Notes: generated by a model not told the origin, from the sequence alone. Counted from the first letter of the stretch, positions 1 through 8,126 are shown. The stretch is DNA of 28,566 bases from Phocaeicola sp. (GCA_020026225.1 JAHHQU010000030.1:1-28566); one strand, 5' to 3'. Translations and numbers: made by a program.

Positions 1-19
1 TGTTAGCAAATATAATATT

Positions 20-223
20 TTATTCTTTGCTGACACAGTTTAATTTACATCCTCGGGTTCTTCTGTACACTTGATTATAGATAGCTTTTTTAGGATGCAG
101 TAATCCCTTTCCCTTCTTCCCGTAGCCAGGAATAATGGCTCGCTTGATTTCTCGTTTGACTCTACCTGTGGTTCTAGCACTGAAACTTTTTTTCAGTGAA
201 GGTCTGCGCATTCCTATTTTCAT
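20..223 (-). CDS. Small, highly basic protein of unknown function
   Basis: A 67-residue protein very rich in Lys and Arg (start MKIGMRRPSLKKSFSARTTG). It has no signal peptide or membrane segment. The pattern 'RRPSLKKS..ARTTGR.KR' followed by 'YGKKGKG...PKKA.YN..Y' resembles, from memory, short uncharacterised proteins found in Firmicutes and their phages; no function is known to me. The charge suggests nucleic-acid or ribosome binding, which is inference. The start is well supported: on the minus strand the sequence GAGGAGA lies about 5 nt before the ATG, a strong Shine-Dalgarno site unlike most genes in this window, hinting at an origin outside the Bacteroidetes. A perfect 10-bp inverted repeat lies just upstream. 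It follows the ATPase gene on the same strand, 54 bp away, so the two may be cotranscribed. Confidence 0.7.
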   Translation of the reverse strand: MKIGMRRPSLKKSFSARTTGRVKREIKRAIIPGYGKKGKGLLHPKKAIYNQVYRRTRGCKLNCVSKE

Positions 224-236
224 TGTGGTCTCCTCT

Positions 237-266
237 GTGGTATAAATAAAAAAAATTTTATACCAC
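237..266. repeat. Perfect 10-bp inverted repeat between ATPase and small basic gene
   Basis: GTGGTATAAA at 237-246 is the exact reverse complement of TTTATACCAC at 257-266, with an A/T-only loop of 10 nt. It sits between the ATPase stop (278) and the start of the small basic gene (223), next to that gene's Shine-Dalgarno site. It could be a terminator-like hairpin, although the T-run is in the loop rather than after the stem, or an operator for the small gene. Confidence 0.5.
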
Positions 267-277
267 TCGAACTTTCA

Positions 278-1597
278 TTACATGTCTTGCATGGATAATC
301 CCTTATACGATATTTCGTAGTTCTTAAATTTTCCAGTGCTTTTTAGAAAAGTCTGGGCTTTGCCAATTAGAATATCGCAATCGATATTTTCTGCTTTTCG
401 TTTCACTTCATAGAAAACGGCCTCGTTGTCCAATTCATTTTCAGCAACAATATCTATCTCATTTTCTCCCTTTCGGTCCCACCAGTTGCCGATTCGGGTA
501 TATAGCTGCTTTTCAATGAGAACCTCCCTGAAATATCTTTCCAACATTAATCCGCTGAATGTTTCATAATCACGGTTGATAATCTGTATAAGTTTATCGT
601 AACCGCCAATCTCTAGTATGTAATTGTACTTATAGATGAAGCGGAACCAGAAGGTGAAGAAGTTGTCATTCATCGTATAACGAATATTTCTAGCGGAACT
701 TTTGGCAAAGAGTGGCTGCTTTTTTACTATGATTTCGTAGTCGTTTTCAAGCTTGGTCAGATAACCACCAATTTCCTTGCCAATCACCTGTTCTATCTCC
801 GAACGGTTTGTTTTGCCTCGTGCAATCGCTGACAATATAGAGAAATATATTCCGTAGTCCTTTCCAAACTCCTCAATCAAGATAGATTTTCCCTCACTAA
901 GAAATACCGAATCTGCCTTTACTATTTGATTCAGCATTTTATCCTTCGTAGTTGCTCCTGAATCGACCAGAAGCTGTACATACTTGGCAACACCTCCAGT
1001 GAAGGAATATAAAGCCAGTAAGTCCTCTTGAGTATAATCCGGATTGTATTCGGAAAGAATCTCCTTTAACACCGATGGCGTGAAAGCTCTTACATGCATA
1101 AATCGGGTTTGCCTGTTATAGAGAGGTTCTTTCTTGTCCTTAAAGATCTTTGTCATCATGGAATAGATGGATCCGCATACTATAAGATTAATATGTGAGA
1201 GATTCTGATACATGTCCCATAAACGCTGCATATCGCTGTAGATGGACTTGTTTATGCGAAAGAACTCCTGAAATTCGTCGATAAAAAGAGTGATAGGCTG
1301 ATTTATAGAAATCTTTAATAGGTATTCAAAAATCTCTGTAAAATTCTCAACTCTACCCAGCATCGGAATTCCCAACTTCTGTTCGATTTCAATCTGGTAA
1401 GATTCGCAGAGTTCTGCCTCTGCTTTTCTTGCCACGAAGAAATAAAGACATTTTTCATTCTCGTATGCTTTGCATATTAAGGAAGTCTTTCCAATGCGTC
1501 GTCTTCCTGTAACAACAGTAAATTGTGCTGTATGTTCGGATAGTTTTCCGACTTCTTGAAGGGTTTCTATTTCCTTTGTTACATTAAATAATCTCAT
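278..1597 (-). CDS. P-loop ATPase, DUF234/archaeal-ATPase-like family
   Basis: A 439-residue cytoplasmic protein. Residues 31-38 (GRRRIGKT) form a Walker A motif and residues 104-108 (LFIDE) a Walker B motif with catalytic Glu, as in the COG1672-type 'ATP-binding protein' family. The C-terminal part (about 375-400) carries GENEIDIVAE...FYEVKRK, the D...E-x-K spacing of a PD-(D/E)XK nuclease-like domain, which is typical of the DUF234 region in this family. Its cellular role is not established; members are often patchily distributed and seen in accessory regions. The start is supported by AGAAAGG about 8 nt upstream. A -7 promoter match and an imperfect palindrome lie upstream. Family assignment is fairly secure; function is not. 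Confidence 0.85.
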   Translation of the reverse strand: MRLFNVTKEIETLQEVGKLSEHTAQFTVVTGRRRIGKTSLICKAYENEKCLYFFVARKAEAELCESYQIEIEQKLGIPMLGRVENFTEIFEYLLKISINQPITLFIDEFQEFFRINKSIYSDMQRLWDMYQNLSHINLIVCGSIYSMMTKIFKDKKEPLYNRQTRFMHVRAFTPSVLKEILSEYNPDYTQEDLLALYSFTGGVAKYVQLLVDSGATTKDKMLNQIVKADSVFLSEGKSILIEEFGKDYGIYFSILSAIARGKTNRSEIEQVIGKEIGGYLTKLENDYEIIVKKQPLFAKSSARNIRYTMNDNFFTFWFRFIYKYNYILEIGGYDKLIQIINRDYETFSGLMLERYFREVLIEKQLYTRIGNWWDRKGENEIDIVAENELDNEAVFYEVKRKAENIDCDILIGKAQTFLKSTGKFKNYEISYKGLSMQDM

Positions 1598-1629
1598 TGC
1601 ACTACCTTTCTTTTATATAACAAAACAGT

Positions 1630-1657
1630 CATTTTCGAAACCGTTGTTTCCGAAATG
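1630..1657. repeat. Imperfect palindrome downstream of ATPase promoter
   Basis: CATTTTCGAAAC (1630-1641) and GTTTCCGAAATG (1646-1657) match as an inverted repeat at 10 of 12 positions around a 4-nt centre. A further CGGTTTC follows at 1659-1665. The palindrome lies between the likely transcription start and the ATG of the ATPase gene, a usual position for a repressor operator or leader hairpin. Confidence 0.45.
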
Positions 1658-1671
1658 GCGGTTTCTATATG

Positions 1672-1705
1672 CAAACATAGCAGTTAAAATCTATTTATCC
1701 CCAAA
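1672..1705 (-). promoter_or_regulatory. Putative Bacteroidetes-type promoter of the ATPase gene
   Basis: Read on the minus strand, TATGTTTG (1679-1672) matches the -7 consensus TAnnTTTG. A TTTG at 1705-1702 lies 22 bp upstream, slightly longer than the usual 19-21 bp spacing. It is about 75 bp upstream of the ATPase start. Confidence 0.45.
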
Positions 1706-1781
1706 AAGGAATGAAGTATATGATGAATATTTGATTTTTGTGAAATGTAGCCTAATTCTATACGGAATTTATAGTTTTCTG

Positions 1782-1833
1782 CTCGGCAAAAAATAATTAG
1801 AAACGAAATAACTCGGCAAAAACTCGGCAAAAA
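1782..1833. repeat. Three direct copies of CTCGGCAAAAA next to tRNA-Leu
   Basis: CTCGGCAAAAA occurs at 1782-1792, 1812-1822 and 1823-1833. The last two are in perfect tandem (11-bp period) and the first lies 30 bp before the second. They sit just beyond the tRNA-Leu terminator. Repeated short sites beside a tRNA 3' end resemble protein-binding sites of a site-specific recombination region, but no integrase is present here. Confidence 0.6.
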
Positions 1834-1842
1834 TGAAAAAGA

Positions 1843-1882
1843 AAAACCCGTAACTACTGATAATTAAGTAGTTACGGGTTTT
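1843..1882 (-). terminator. Rho-independent terminator of tRNA-Leu
   Basis: A perfect 16-bp stem, AAAACCCGTAACTACT at 1843-1858 and its complement at 1867-1882, with an 8-nt loop. On the minus strand it begins 5 nt past the tRNA end and is followed by a T-rich stretch. The A/T flanks make it potentially bidirectional. Confidence 0.85.
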
Positions 1883-1887
1883 ATTTG

Positions 1888-1969
1888 TGCGCCTGATAGG
1901 ACTCGAACCTACACGTCTCACGACACCAGATCCTAAGTCTGGCGCGGCTACCAATTACGCCACAGGCGC
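1888..1969 (-). tRNA. tRNA-Leu (anticodon UAG)
   Basis: The minus strand folds as a class II tRNA. The acceptor stem is GCGCCTG paired with CAGGCGC, with discriminator A at 1888. The D arm is followed by an anticodon stem-loop CCAGA-CTTAGGA-TCTGG whose anticodon TAG decodes CUA. A long variable arm (TGTCG TGAG ACG) and a T arm containing GGTTCGAGTCC follow. The long variable arm with this anticodon identifies leucine. The 3' CCA is not encoded. It has its own promoter and a strong terminator. Confidence 0.95.
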
Positions 1970-1998
1970 ATAAGAAACCTTGTTTCTCAATTGCGATG

Positions 1999-2029
1999 CA
2001 AAGATATGGCGTTTTTTTGTATTTACAAA
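1999..2029 (-). promoter_or_regulatory. Promoter of tRNA-Leu
   Basis: On the minus strand TTTG (2029-2026) is followed after exactly 19 bp by TATCTTTG (2006-1999). This is a full match to the Bacteroidetes -33/-7 promoter TTTG-N19-TAnnTTTG. It lies about 30 bp upstream of the tRNA 5' end and begins right after the S41 peptidase stop codon. Confidence 0.8.
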
Positions 2030-2037
2030 ATATTTGG

Positions 2038-3057
2038 TTACTTTTTTTTCAAAAAAAGACAAGCTTCTTCAATTAGAGTGTCTTTCCCTTGGTTCATGTC
2101 CTCCTGTTTCATATCTACTTTGATGGCTGGGTTAATGCCAAACTCCAACTGATTCATTTCGGTATCAAACATGGGGCTTGCTGAGAATCGGATAACCCAT
2201 CCGTTGGGTAGTTCTGAAGAGAAGGGGAGACCTGAGCCTCCTCCGGTCTTATCTCCTAAAATCGTCACGTTAGGCATCTGGCGCATGCTGTTGACAAAAT
2301 CATTGGTTGAACTGTACGAGCGTCGATTGGTAAGCACTACGGCTTTCTTTTGCCAGCGTATTCCCTTGGAAGGCTCTATATAGACAGGTTTGGGTTGAGA
2401 AAAGTCATTATGGCCGGGGCCTTTTTTATGGGACATGTAGCCAACTTTAATCTTTTGGTTGGTAAAACGTGAAGCCAACTTTTGTGCGGTTGTCAGGTCA
2501 CCTCCTCCATTATTGCGCACGTCAATAATGATTCCGTCGCAAACAGCCAGCGTATTTAATGCCAAGTCCAAATTGCCATCGCCTATGCCATTGGAAAAAC
2601 TCTCACAATAAATATATCCGATGTTATTTTCAAGAATTTGATAAGTTATTCCAGAGGTTATAATATAGTCTTTACCTAAGTAATTGCTTTGGATGCTGTC
2701 ACTGAAATTTCGAGGATACTTGTCGAACCATTCACGGTACTGAGAAGTGCCCCAGGCGGAACTTAAATTGACATGACCGTCGTGGAGCTCATTCACCATT
2801 TCGGAAAGCACTTCAAACAATTGTGCACTTGACATGCCGGGAGCGATTCGTTGTGCATATTCAGCGTGTATCTTATTCCAGTCGAGACCATACTCCTGAT
2901 GCTTGTATTCGAGAAAACAGTATTGCTCATCGATGATTTTCCAGAGAAGCTCGAAATTATCCGCAGGGGAATTGCCAGCCACATCTTCTCGGATACAAGA
3001 ACACCCCAAAGTGATTGACAGGATGAGGTACAAGAAAGGTAAAAAAATCTTTTTCAT
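2038..3057 (-). CDS. S41 family peptidase, lipoprotein
   Basis: A 339-residue protein with a lipoprotein signal peptide (lipobox TLGC, Cys19), so it is membrane-anchored outside the cytoplasm. It has features of the S41 (C-terminal processing/tricorn-like) serine peptidases: LHDGHVNL at 91-98, the DVRNNGGG turn at 179-186, and a nucleophile region TNRRSYSSTNDF at 243-254 in which Ser249 or Ser250 is the likely catalytic serine, followed by GDKTGGG at 268-274. I see no clear PDZ domain. The substrate is unknown. It lies 12 bp after the DUF3316 gene on the same strand and is probably cotranscribed with it and parC. Confidence 0.88.
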   Translation of the reverse strand: MKKIFLPFLYLILSITLGCSCIREDVAGNSPADNFELLWKIIDEQYCFLEYKHQEYGLDWNKIHAEYAQRIAPGMSSAQLFEVLSEMVNELHDGHVNLSSAWGTSQYREWFDKYPRNFSDSIQSNYLGKDYIITSGITYQILENNIGYIYCESFSNGIGDGNLDLALNTLAVCDGIIIDVRNNGGGDLTTAQKLASRFTNQKIKVGYMSHKKGPGHNDFSQPKPVYIEPSKGIRWQKKAVVLTNRRSYSSTNDFVNSMRQMPNVTILGDKTGGGSGLPFSSELPNGWVIRFSASPMFDTEMNQLEFGINPAIKVDMKQEDMNQGKDTLIEEACLFLKKK

Positions 3058-3069
3058 GATAAATCGAAA

Positions 3070-3918
3070 TTAAAAAGGAGACTGAGTACGCAGTGTCTTA
3101 CTCTGTTTCTTTCCTTTGATAAGGTATAAGTTTCTCACGAATCCGATCATGAAATCATGCGAATAGGTGTGGCTCTTCAGGTTGTTGACTTTGGCCTGCT
3201 GTATATCGCAGAGATAACCTATTCTTAGTATGGATTGCTTGATAGGTAAATCGAGGGTGAGCATCTGCCGTAAAGAAGGAGCATTATGGAAAGAAGTGAA
3301 CAATACGTTCTTTCCTCCGTTCTTCAAGGAGAAAATCTCATAATAAGATTCTCCGTATTCTGGTGAGAACATGATTCCCATGAAAGGAAGATTGATCTGA
3401 TACCTGGCTACTAACGGATAATTTTTGATACGGAACTTGTAAATAGCCATGGCGGATACAGAAAGATTGGCGTACGCTTTGGCTTGAGCCGGATTATTGG
3501 AATTCCTCTGGTTATATACCACTCCACCATTTAAGTCGAACATGGGACCGAATAGAAGTTTGAAGCGTTCTGAATAGCACTTTTGATAATGCAGTGCATA
3601 ACTCCAGTTGATGAGTCCGCTGTATCCTTTGGCCGATTTGGAGATATTATCCGTATAGGCGAAGTTGATTTGGAACAAGTGTTGGGCTGAAACATTTCCT
3701 CCCATAAGTTTGGTCATCCGCATATTCTCCAAAAGGAAACGGACTTCAGGTCCGGTATATTCTAAAGGAGAAAGGTAGGATTCATACACGTTGGCAAATC
3801 CGGCGCCTATCATGGCGGTTCGTACGATATGTCGATTCGCTTCCAGGCTGTCTTCCTGTGCTTGAAGTGAAGCAAAGGAAGACAGGAACATAAGAAGGCA
3901 AAAAAGTTTTTCTTTCAT
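3070..3918 (-). CDS. DUF3316 family protein, probable outer-membrane or periplasmic protein
   Basis: A 282-residue exported protein with a type I signal peptide (…SSFASLQAQ, cleavage near residue 20). The sequence after the signal matches what I recall of DUF3316, a Bacteroidetes-restricted family of unknown function. Alternating aromatic and polar segments (for example FQINFAYT, INWSYALHYQ, VARYQINLPF, FMIGFVRNLYLI) suggest a small outer-membrane beta-barrel; this is inference. Only 4 bp separate its start from the parC stop, so the genes are very likely one transcription unit. Confidence 0.8.
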   Translation of the reverse strand: MKEKLFCLLMFLSSFASLQAQEDSLEANRHIVRTAMIGAGFANVYESYLSPLEYTGPEVRFLLENMRMTKLMGGNVSAQHLFQINFAYTDNISKSAKGYSGLINWSYALHYQKCYSERFKLLFGPMFDLNGGVVYNQRNSNNPAQAKAYANLSVSAMAIYKFRIKNYPLVARYQINLPFMGIMFSPEYGESYYEIFSLKNGGKNVLFTSFHNAPSLRQMLTLDLPIKQSILRIGYLCDIQQAKVNNLKSHTYSHDFMIGFVRNLYLIKGKKQSKTLRTQSPF

Positions 3919-3922
3919 TGTT

Positions 3923-6556
3923 TTAGAATAGTTTCATCTGGCCGTCTTCGTTGTCTTCAGAATCAGTGTCTTCGTCGATATCATAATCTTTTTCCTGTTC
4001 TGGGGCACGGGTAGGTTCTAATTCTTTCACAGATTCAAGAGTATAGGTAGTAAGTCGTTTCCCTTTTGCTTTGAATCCTTTTACCCCCACAAAGTCACTC
4101 GCTTCTATGATAAGAGGTTCACGGAAATCATCAGCTCCTCCGAATAAGACTTGCAGACGTGGATAAACTTCGCTCGTAAGCAGAATGAGTTCATTCTCCT
4201 TGTTTTCACCCAAGTAACTCTGTCGTTTGTTGCTGCTTTCAAAACAGAATCGTTTCAAGTACGGATAATTCTGCTGATCGTGGTCGTAGAGAACTGCCGT
4301 CCATACTTTCTCAGGGTCAAACTTTTCAATCAGTTCGATATCTGGGTCGTAGTGATTGTTCAAGTCAAAGTCGGTGGTATAGAATTCTCCATTCTTGTGT
4401 ACCACCAATATCTGGTCGTCACTCTGGAATTCACCCAATAATTGGCCTCGTCCATCGTAGTTCAAGCGGAGGACGTCATGGTCGAACCATACTTTTCTGC
4501 CTCCAAGAGTAGAACCTCCCCGATGCTTCAAGGTTATTTTATGCACATCGAATTTGGTCAGCAGATTACCCATGGACTGTCTGCCTTTGATATTGATGCT
4601 CTTGAAGTCCTTTTCGAAGACCAGTTTCTTGATATGCGGATTCGGTCGGAGAGTTACCTTGATAACTTCCGCTTCTCCGTTCGGGTTTGCCGTGAAGTAC
4701 ACAATCTTTGAGCCGGGATTACCCTGCGTGATGTCATATTCACGGTCGCGTATCATAGAAGTGATATTGAATCGTTTGATATAGTAGAATCCCTCCTTGC
4801 TGTCACGGTAAATGACGTTATAGATGGTACGCTTGTCATTTTTCTTGAAAATGTTGACATAGAGGATATTCTTGCCGACAAATAATTTTTCGCTGATACG
4901 TACGATTTTATATTTACCATCCTTGTAGAAGATGATTACGTCGTCGATATCCGAACAGTTGCAGATATATTCATCCTTCTTCAATCCGGTACCGATAAAT
5001 CCTTCTTCGCGGTTGATATACAATTTCTCATTGGCTTCAATCACCTTGGTAGCTACGATTGTATCAAAACTGCGAATTTCAGTACGTCGTGGGAAGTTCT
5101 TTCCATATTTCTCCTTCAGTCGGGTATACCAATCGATCGTGTAAGCGGTGATATGTGCCAGGTGATGGTCTATTTCCTCTATTTCTCCCTTTAAGCGGGC
5201 AATCAGTTCATCGGCCTTTTCTTTGTTGAACTTTAAGATACGGGCCATCTTGATTTCCATCAGTCGGAGAATGTCGTCTTTGGTCACTTCTCGAACCATC
5301 TGCGGATAGAATGGAGTCAGGCGTTCGTCGATGTGAGCGCATGCTGCATCCATATTTTCTGCCTGTTCAAAGTTCTTGTCCTTATAGATACGTTCTTCAA
5401 TGAAGATTTTCTCTAATGAGGCAAAATGCAGAGATTCCAATGTCTCATTTCTTTGGATGGTCAATTCCTTGCGAAGCAGTTCCAACGTATTGTCAACGGA
5501 CTTTTTAAGGACATCGCTTACAGTCAAGAAGTGAGGTCGCTTTTCATTGATGACACAGCAGTTGGGAGAAATGTTCACTTCACAGTCAGTGAAGGCATAC
5601 AGTGCGTCCAAGGTCTTGTCGGAAGAAACGCCCGGAGCGAGGTGCACCAGAATTTCTACTTTGTTCGCAGTGTTGTCTTCTACCTTACGAATCTTGATTT
5701 TTCCTTTCTCGATGGCTTTCAAGATTGATTCAATCAGCGATGAAGTCGTCTTTCCATACGGAATTTCGCTGATGCACAACGTCTTGTTGTCTATCTTGCT
5801 GATTTTGGCACGGACACGTATCACACCGCCACGCTCTCCGTCATTGTAGCGAGAAACGTCGATAGCTCCTCCAGTCTGGAAGTCTGGATACAGCTGAAAA
5901 GGTTCGTTGTGCAGATAAGCAATGGCCGCATCGCACAATTCGTTGAAATTGTGAGGCAGGATTTTTGAGGAAAGACCTACGGCAATACCTTCTACTCCTT
6001 GAGCGAGAAGAAGCGGAAATTTTACCGGCAAGGTTACAGGCTCTTTATTTCTGCCGTCGTAAGAAGCTTGCCATTCGGTCGTTTTCGGGTTGAATACAAC
6101 ATCCAAAGCGAATTTAGACAGACGGGCTTCGATGTAACGGGGAGCAGCGGCACTGTCACCAGTCAGAATGTTACCCCAGTTACCTTGACAGTCTATCAGC
6201 AAGTCCTTTTGTCCCAGTTGGACCAATGCGTCTCCGATGGAAGCGTCACCGTGCGGGTGGAACTGCATGGTATGCCCTACAATATTGGCTACCTTGTTGT
6301 ACCTTCCGTCATCCAATCGTTTCATTGAATGAAGGATGCGTCGTTGAACCGGTTTTAAGCCATCATTGATATGTGGAACGGCACGTTCCAATATAACATA
6401 CGAAGCATAATCCAAGAACCAGCTTTTATACATGCCGCTTAGTTTATGCTTGACTGCTTCGTCGTTCTGAACTTGTGATTTTTGTTCTGGATTTCCCTCT
6501 TTTTCGGGTAGGTTATTTCCTTCTTTATTCTTTTTATCGAAACTATCTTCGCTCAT
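3923..6556 (-). CDS. parC: DNA topoisomerase IV subunit A
   Basis: An 877-residue type IIA topoisomerase subunit that cuts and rejoins DNA to separate daughter chromosomes, acting with ParE, which is not in this window. The breakage-reunion domain starts near residue 40 after a charged, low-complexity N-terminal extension. The catalytic tyrosine is Tyr141 in AAPRYIEARLS. The helix corresponding to the quinolone-binding region reads HPHGDASIGDA (100-110). The C-terminal half is the beta-pinwheel DNA-wrapping domain and the protein ends in an acidic tail (DYDIDEDTDSEDNEDGQ). The absence of a clear GyrA box and the sequence as a whole favour ParC over GyrA. It heads a likely operon with DUF3316 and S41 genes. 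Confidence 0.92.
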   Translation of the reverse strand: MSEDSFDKKNKEGNNLPEKEGNPEQKSQVQNDEAVKHKLSGMYKSWFLDYASYVILERAVPHINDGLKPVQRRILHSMKRLDDGRYNKVANIVGHTMQFHPHGDASIGDALVQLGQKDLLIDCQGNWGNILTGDSAAAPRYIEARLSKFALDVVFNPKTTEWQASYDGRNKEPVTLPVKFPLLLAQGVEGIAVGLSSKILPHNFNELCDAAIAYLHNEPFQLYPDFQTGGAIDVSRYNDGERGGVIRVRAKISKIDNKTLCISEIPYGKTTSSLIESILKAIEKGKIKIRKVEDNTANKVEILVHLAPGVSSDKTLDALYAFTDCEVNISPNCCVINEKRPHFLTVSDVLKKSVDNTLELLRKELTIQRNETLESLHFASLEKIFIEERIYKDKNFEQAENMDAACAHIDERLTPFYPQMVREVTKDDILRLMEIKMARILKFNKEKADELIARLKGEIEEIDHHLAHITAYTIDWYTRLKEKYGKNFPRRTEIRSFDTIVATKVIEANEKLYINREEGFIGTGLKKDEYICNCSDIDDVIIFYKDGKYKIVRISEKLFVGKNILYVNIFKKNDKRTIYNVIYRDSKEGFYYIKRFNITSMIRDREYDITQGNPGSKIVYFTANPNGEAEVIKVTLRPNPHIKKLVFEKDFKSINIKGRQSMGNLLTKFDVHKITLKHRGGSTLGGRKVWFDHDVLRLNYDGRGQLLGEFQSDDQILVVHKNGEFYTTDFDLNNHYDPDIELIEKFDPEKVWTAVLYDHDQQNYPYLKRFCFESSNKRQSYLGENKENELILLTSEVYPRLQVLFGGADDFREPLIIEASDFVGVKGFKAKGKRLTTYTLESVKELEPTRAPEQEKDYDIDEDTDSEDNEDGQMKLF

Positions 6557-6594
6557 AGATACAAATAGGGTCTGATGATATACACATTATATTG

Positions 6595-6602
6595 CAAAAA
6601 TA
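6595..6602 (-). promoter_or_regulatory. Putative -7 element of the parC operon
   Basis: On the minus strand TATTTTTG fits TAnnTTTG, about 40 bp upstream of the parC start. No good -33 TTTG is seen at the proper distance. Confidence 0.35.
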
Positions 6603-6731
6603 TAAAAAAATGTACACTCTTTAAAAGCTTATACTCTAAATAATTGAGGAACGGTTGAAAATAAGGGATTTTGCTCTTCTGTCCAAGAAATGACTCCCTA
6701 TCAGCTTTCCATAACGCTATGGATTGGCGAA

Positions 6732-8126
6732 TCACTCCAACTCGGATTCTCCTTGGTAGGTTGAGTGTGCCGTAGGAACATCCTTTCGCAAGGTTTTCAG
6801 TACCGGTAGGGTGAGCGGTATGGCCAGAAGGAAGGAGAAAAAGTCGGCGGCAGCCTGGCACATTTCCACTCCCTGCAATCCCAGCATCCTGGGGAGAATC
6901 AGAATCAGTGGAATGAAAAAGAGTCCTTGGCGTGCAGAAGACAAGATGATGGCTTGAGCCGGTTTGCGTATGGTTTGAAGCATCATGTTGCATAGGATGA
7001 CCCAGCTGCCCAACGGGAGGGTGATCAGCTGCCATCGGAGCGTTTGGGCTCCAATTTCGATGACGGCTGCATCTTCTGCACGGAACCATGATACGATTTG
7101 GGGAGCGAAAATAAAACCGGCAATGGAGCAGATGGTTAAAAAGATCCATCCGGTCTTTACGCATAACCAGAATCCTTTTCGTACCCGGGTATATAATCCT
7201 GCTCCGTAATTGAAGCCGCATACCGGTTGGAATCCTTGTCCGTATCCTATTACGAATGAGTTGATGAACAGACAGATACGGGTCACGATAGATACTCCGG
7301 CAATGGCTGCGTCACCGAAACCTCCCGCCGTCACATTCATCAAGATAGTCGAAATGGAAACCAGTCCCTGTCTGCAAAGGGAAGGACTTCCTCCATAGGC
7401 GATTTCTTTCAGGTATTCCCATTTCAACGTGAAGTGCTGGAAACGGATGCCCATATTGGTTCCCCGGTTGGCCAGGTAAATCAGCGTGATGAAGCTGCAA
7501 AACTGGCTGATGAGTGTGGACAGGGCTGCTCCACGGATGCCGAGGTCGAATACGAATATCAGCAGAGGATCCAGTCCGACATTCAAGACGGCGCCGATGA
7601 CGATTCCCACCATGGCATGCATGGGATTTCCTTGAAAACGAAGCTGGTTGTTCAAGGTCATGGAAGCCGCCATGAAAGGGGCTCCCAATAAAATGGTGCC
7701 CAAATAGTCTTGGGCAAACGGAAGAATCGTTTGGGTAGAGCCCAGACCGATGCAGATGGGAGTCAGATAAAGTAAGCCGACCGCAGCAAAGACAATGCCG
7801 GACAAGAAACCCAGAAAGAAGCCGGTAGAAGCCATCTTTTCAGCTTTCTCCAAATTTTGAGCTCCTAAGTTCCGGGATATGTAATTTCCCGATCCATGTC
7901 CGAAGAAAAAGCCGAAAGCTTGGATAATGGCCATCACTGAAAACGAAATACCTACGGCTGCAGTCGACTGGGTATTGATTTTTCCTACGAAATACGTGTC
8001 TGCCATTACATAAAAGGAAGTAATGAGCATGCTGATGATGGTAGGGATGGCTAATGTGGTGATTAAATGTCCCACCGGTTCCGTCGTCATTCGCGTATGT
8101 TTGTCTAACACTCTGTCTTGTTTCAT
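6732..8126 (-). CDS. MATE family efflux transporter
   Basis: A 464-residue polytopic inner-membrane protein with about twelve hydrophobic segments in two similar halves. The opening PVGHLITTLAIPTIISMLIT..FYVMADTYFVGK, with its AAVGISF and NLGAQN motifs, is characteristic of MATE (MepA/NorM-like) drug/cation antiporters. Members export organic cations using a Na+ or H+ gradient; the substrate here cannot be told. The gene is transcribed alone, divergent from glyS, with 175 bp to the parC start downstream. No convincing terminator is visible after it, only a weak CCATA/TATGG hairpin at 6709-6722. Confidence 0.92.
   Translation of the reverse strand: MKQDRVLDKHTRMTTEPVGHLITTLAIPTIISMLITSFYVMADTYFVGKINTQSTAAVGISFSVMAIIQAFGFFFGHGSGNYISRNLGAQNLEKAEKMASTGFFLGFLSGIVFAAVGLLYLTPICIGLGSTQTILPFAQDYLGTILLGAPFMAASMTLNNQLRFQGNPMHAMVGIVIGAVLNVGLDPLLIFVFDLGIRGAALSTLISQFCSFITLIYLANRGTNMGIRFQHFTLKWEYLKEIAYGGSPSLCRQGLVSISTILMNVTAGGFGDAAIAGVSIVTRICLFINSFVIGYGQGFQPVCGFNYGAGLYTRVRKGFWLCVKTGWIFLTICSIAGFIFAPQIVSWFRAEDAAVIEIGAQTLRWQLITLPLGSWVILCNMMLQTIRKPAQAIILSSARQGLFFIPLILILPRMLGLQGVEMCQAAADFFSFLLAIPLTLPVLKTLRKDVPTAHSTYQGESELE

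Noticed and set aside
264..271. ACTCGAAC, also present in the tRNA-Leu T arm at 1901-1908, as a possible att-site duplicate
   Set aside because: Only 8 bp match, the tRNA 3' end itself is not duplicated, and TCGAAC is common in T-loop-like sequence; chance is likely.
1769..1954. Minus-strand 61-codon open frame over the tRNA-Leu and its terminator
   Set aside because: It overlaps a certain tRNA gene and terminator, so it is not a protein-coding gene.
6220..6270. HGDASIGDA in ParC (Ala at the usual Ser position) as a quinolone-resistance change
   Set aside because: As I recall, this form is the normal one in Bacteroidetes ParC; without relatives to compare, resistance cannot be claimed.
6553..7221. 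Long minus-strand open frame (222 residues) overlapping the MATE gene
   Set aside because: It lies in another frame of the well-supported MATE gene and its translation has no family pattern or signal; a shadow frame.
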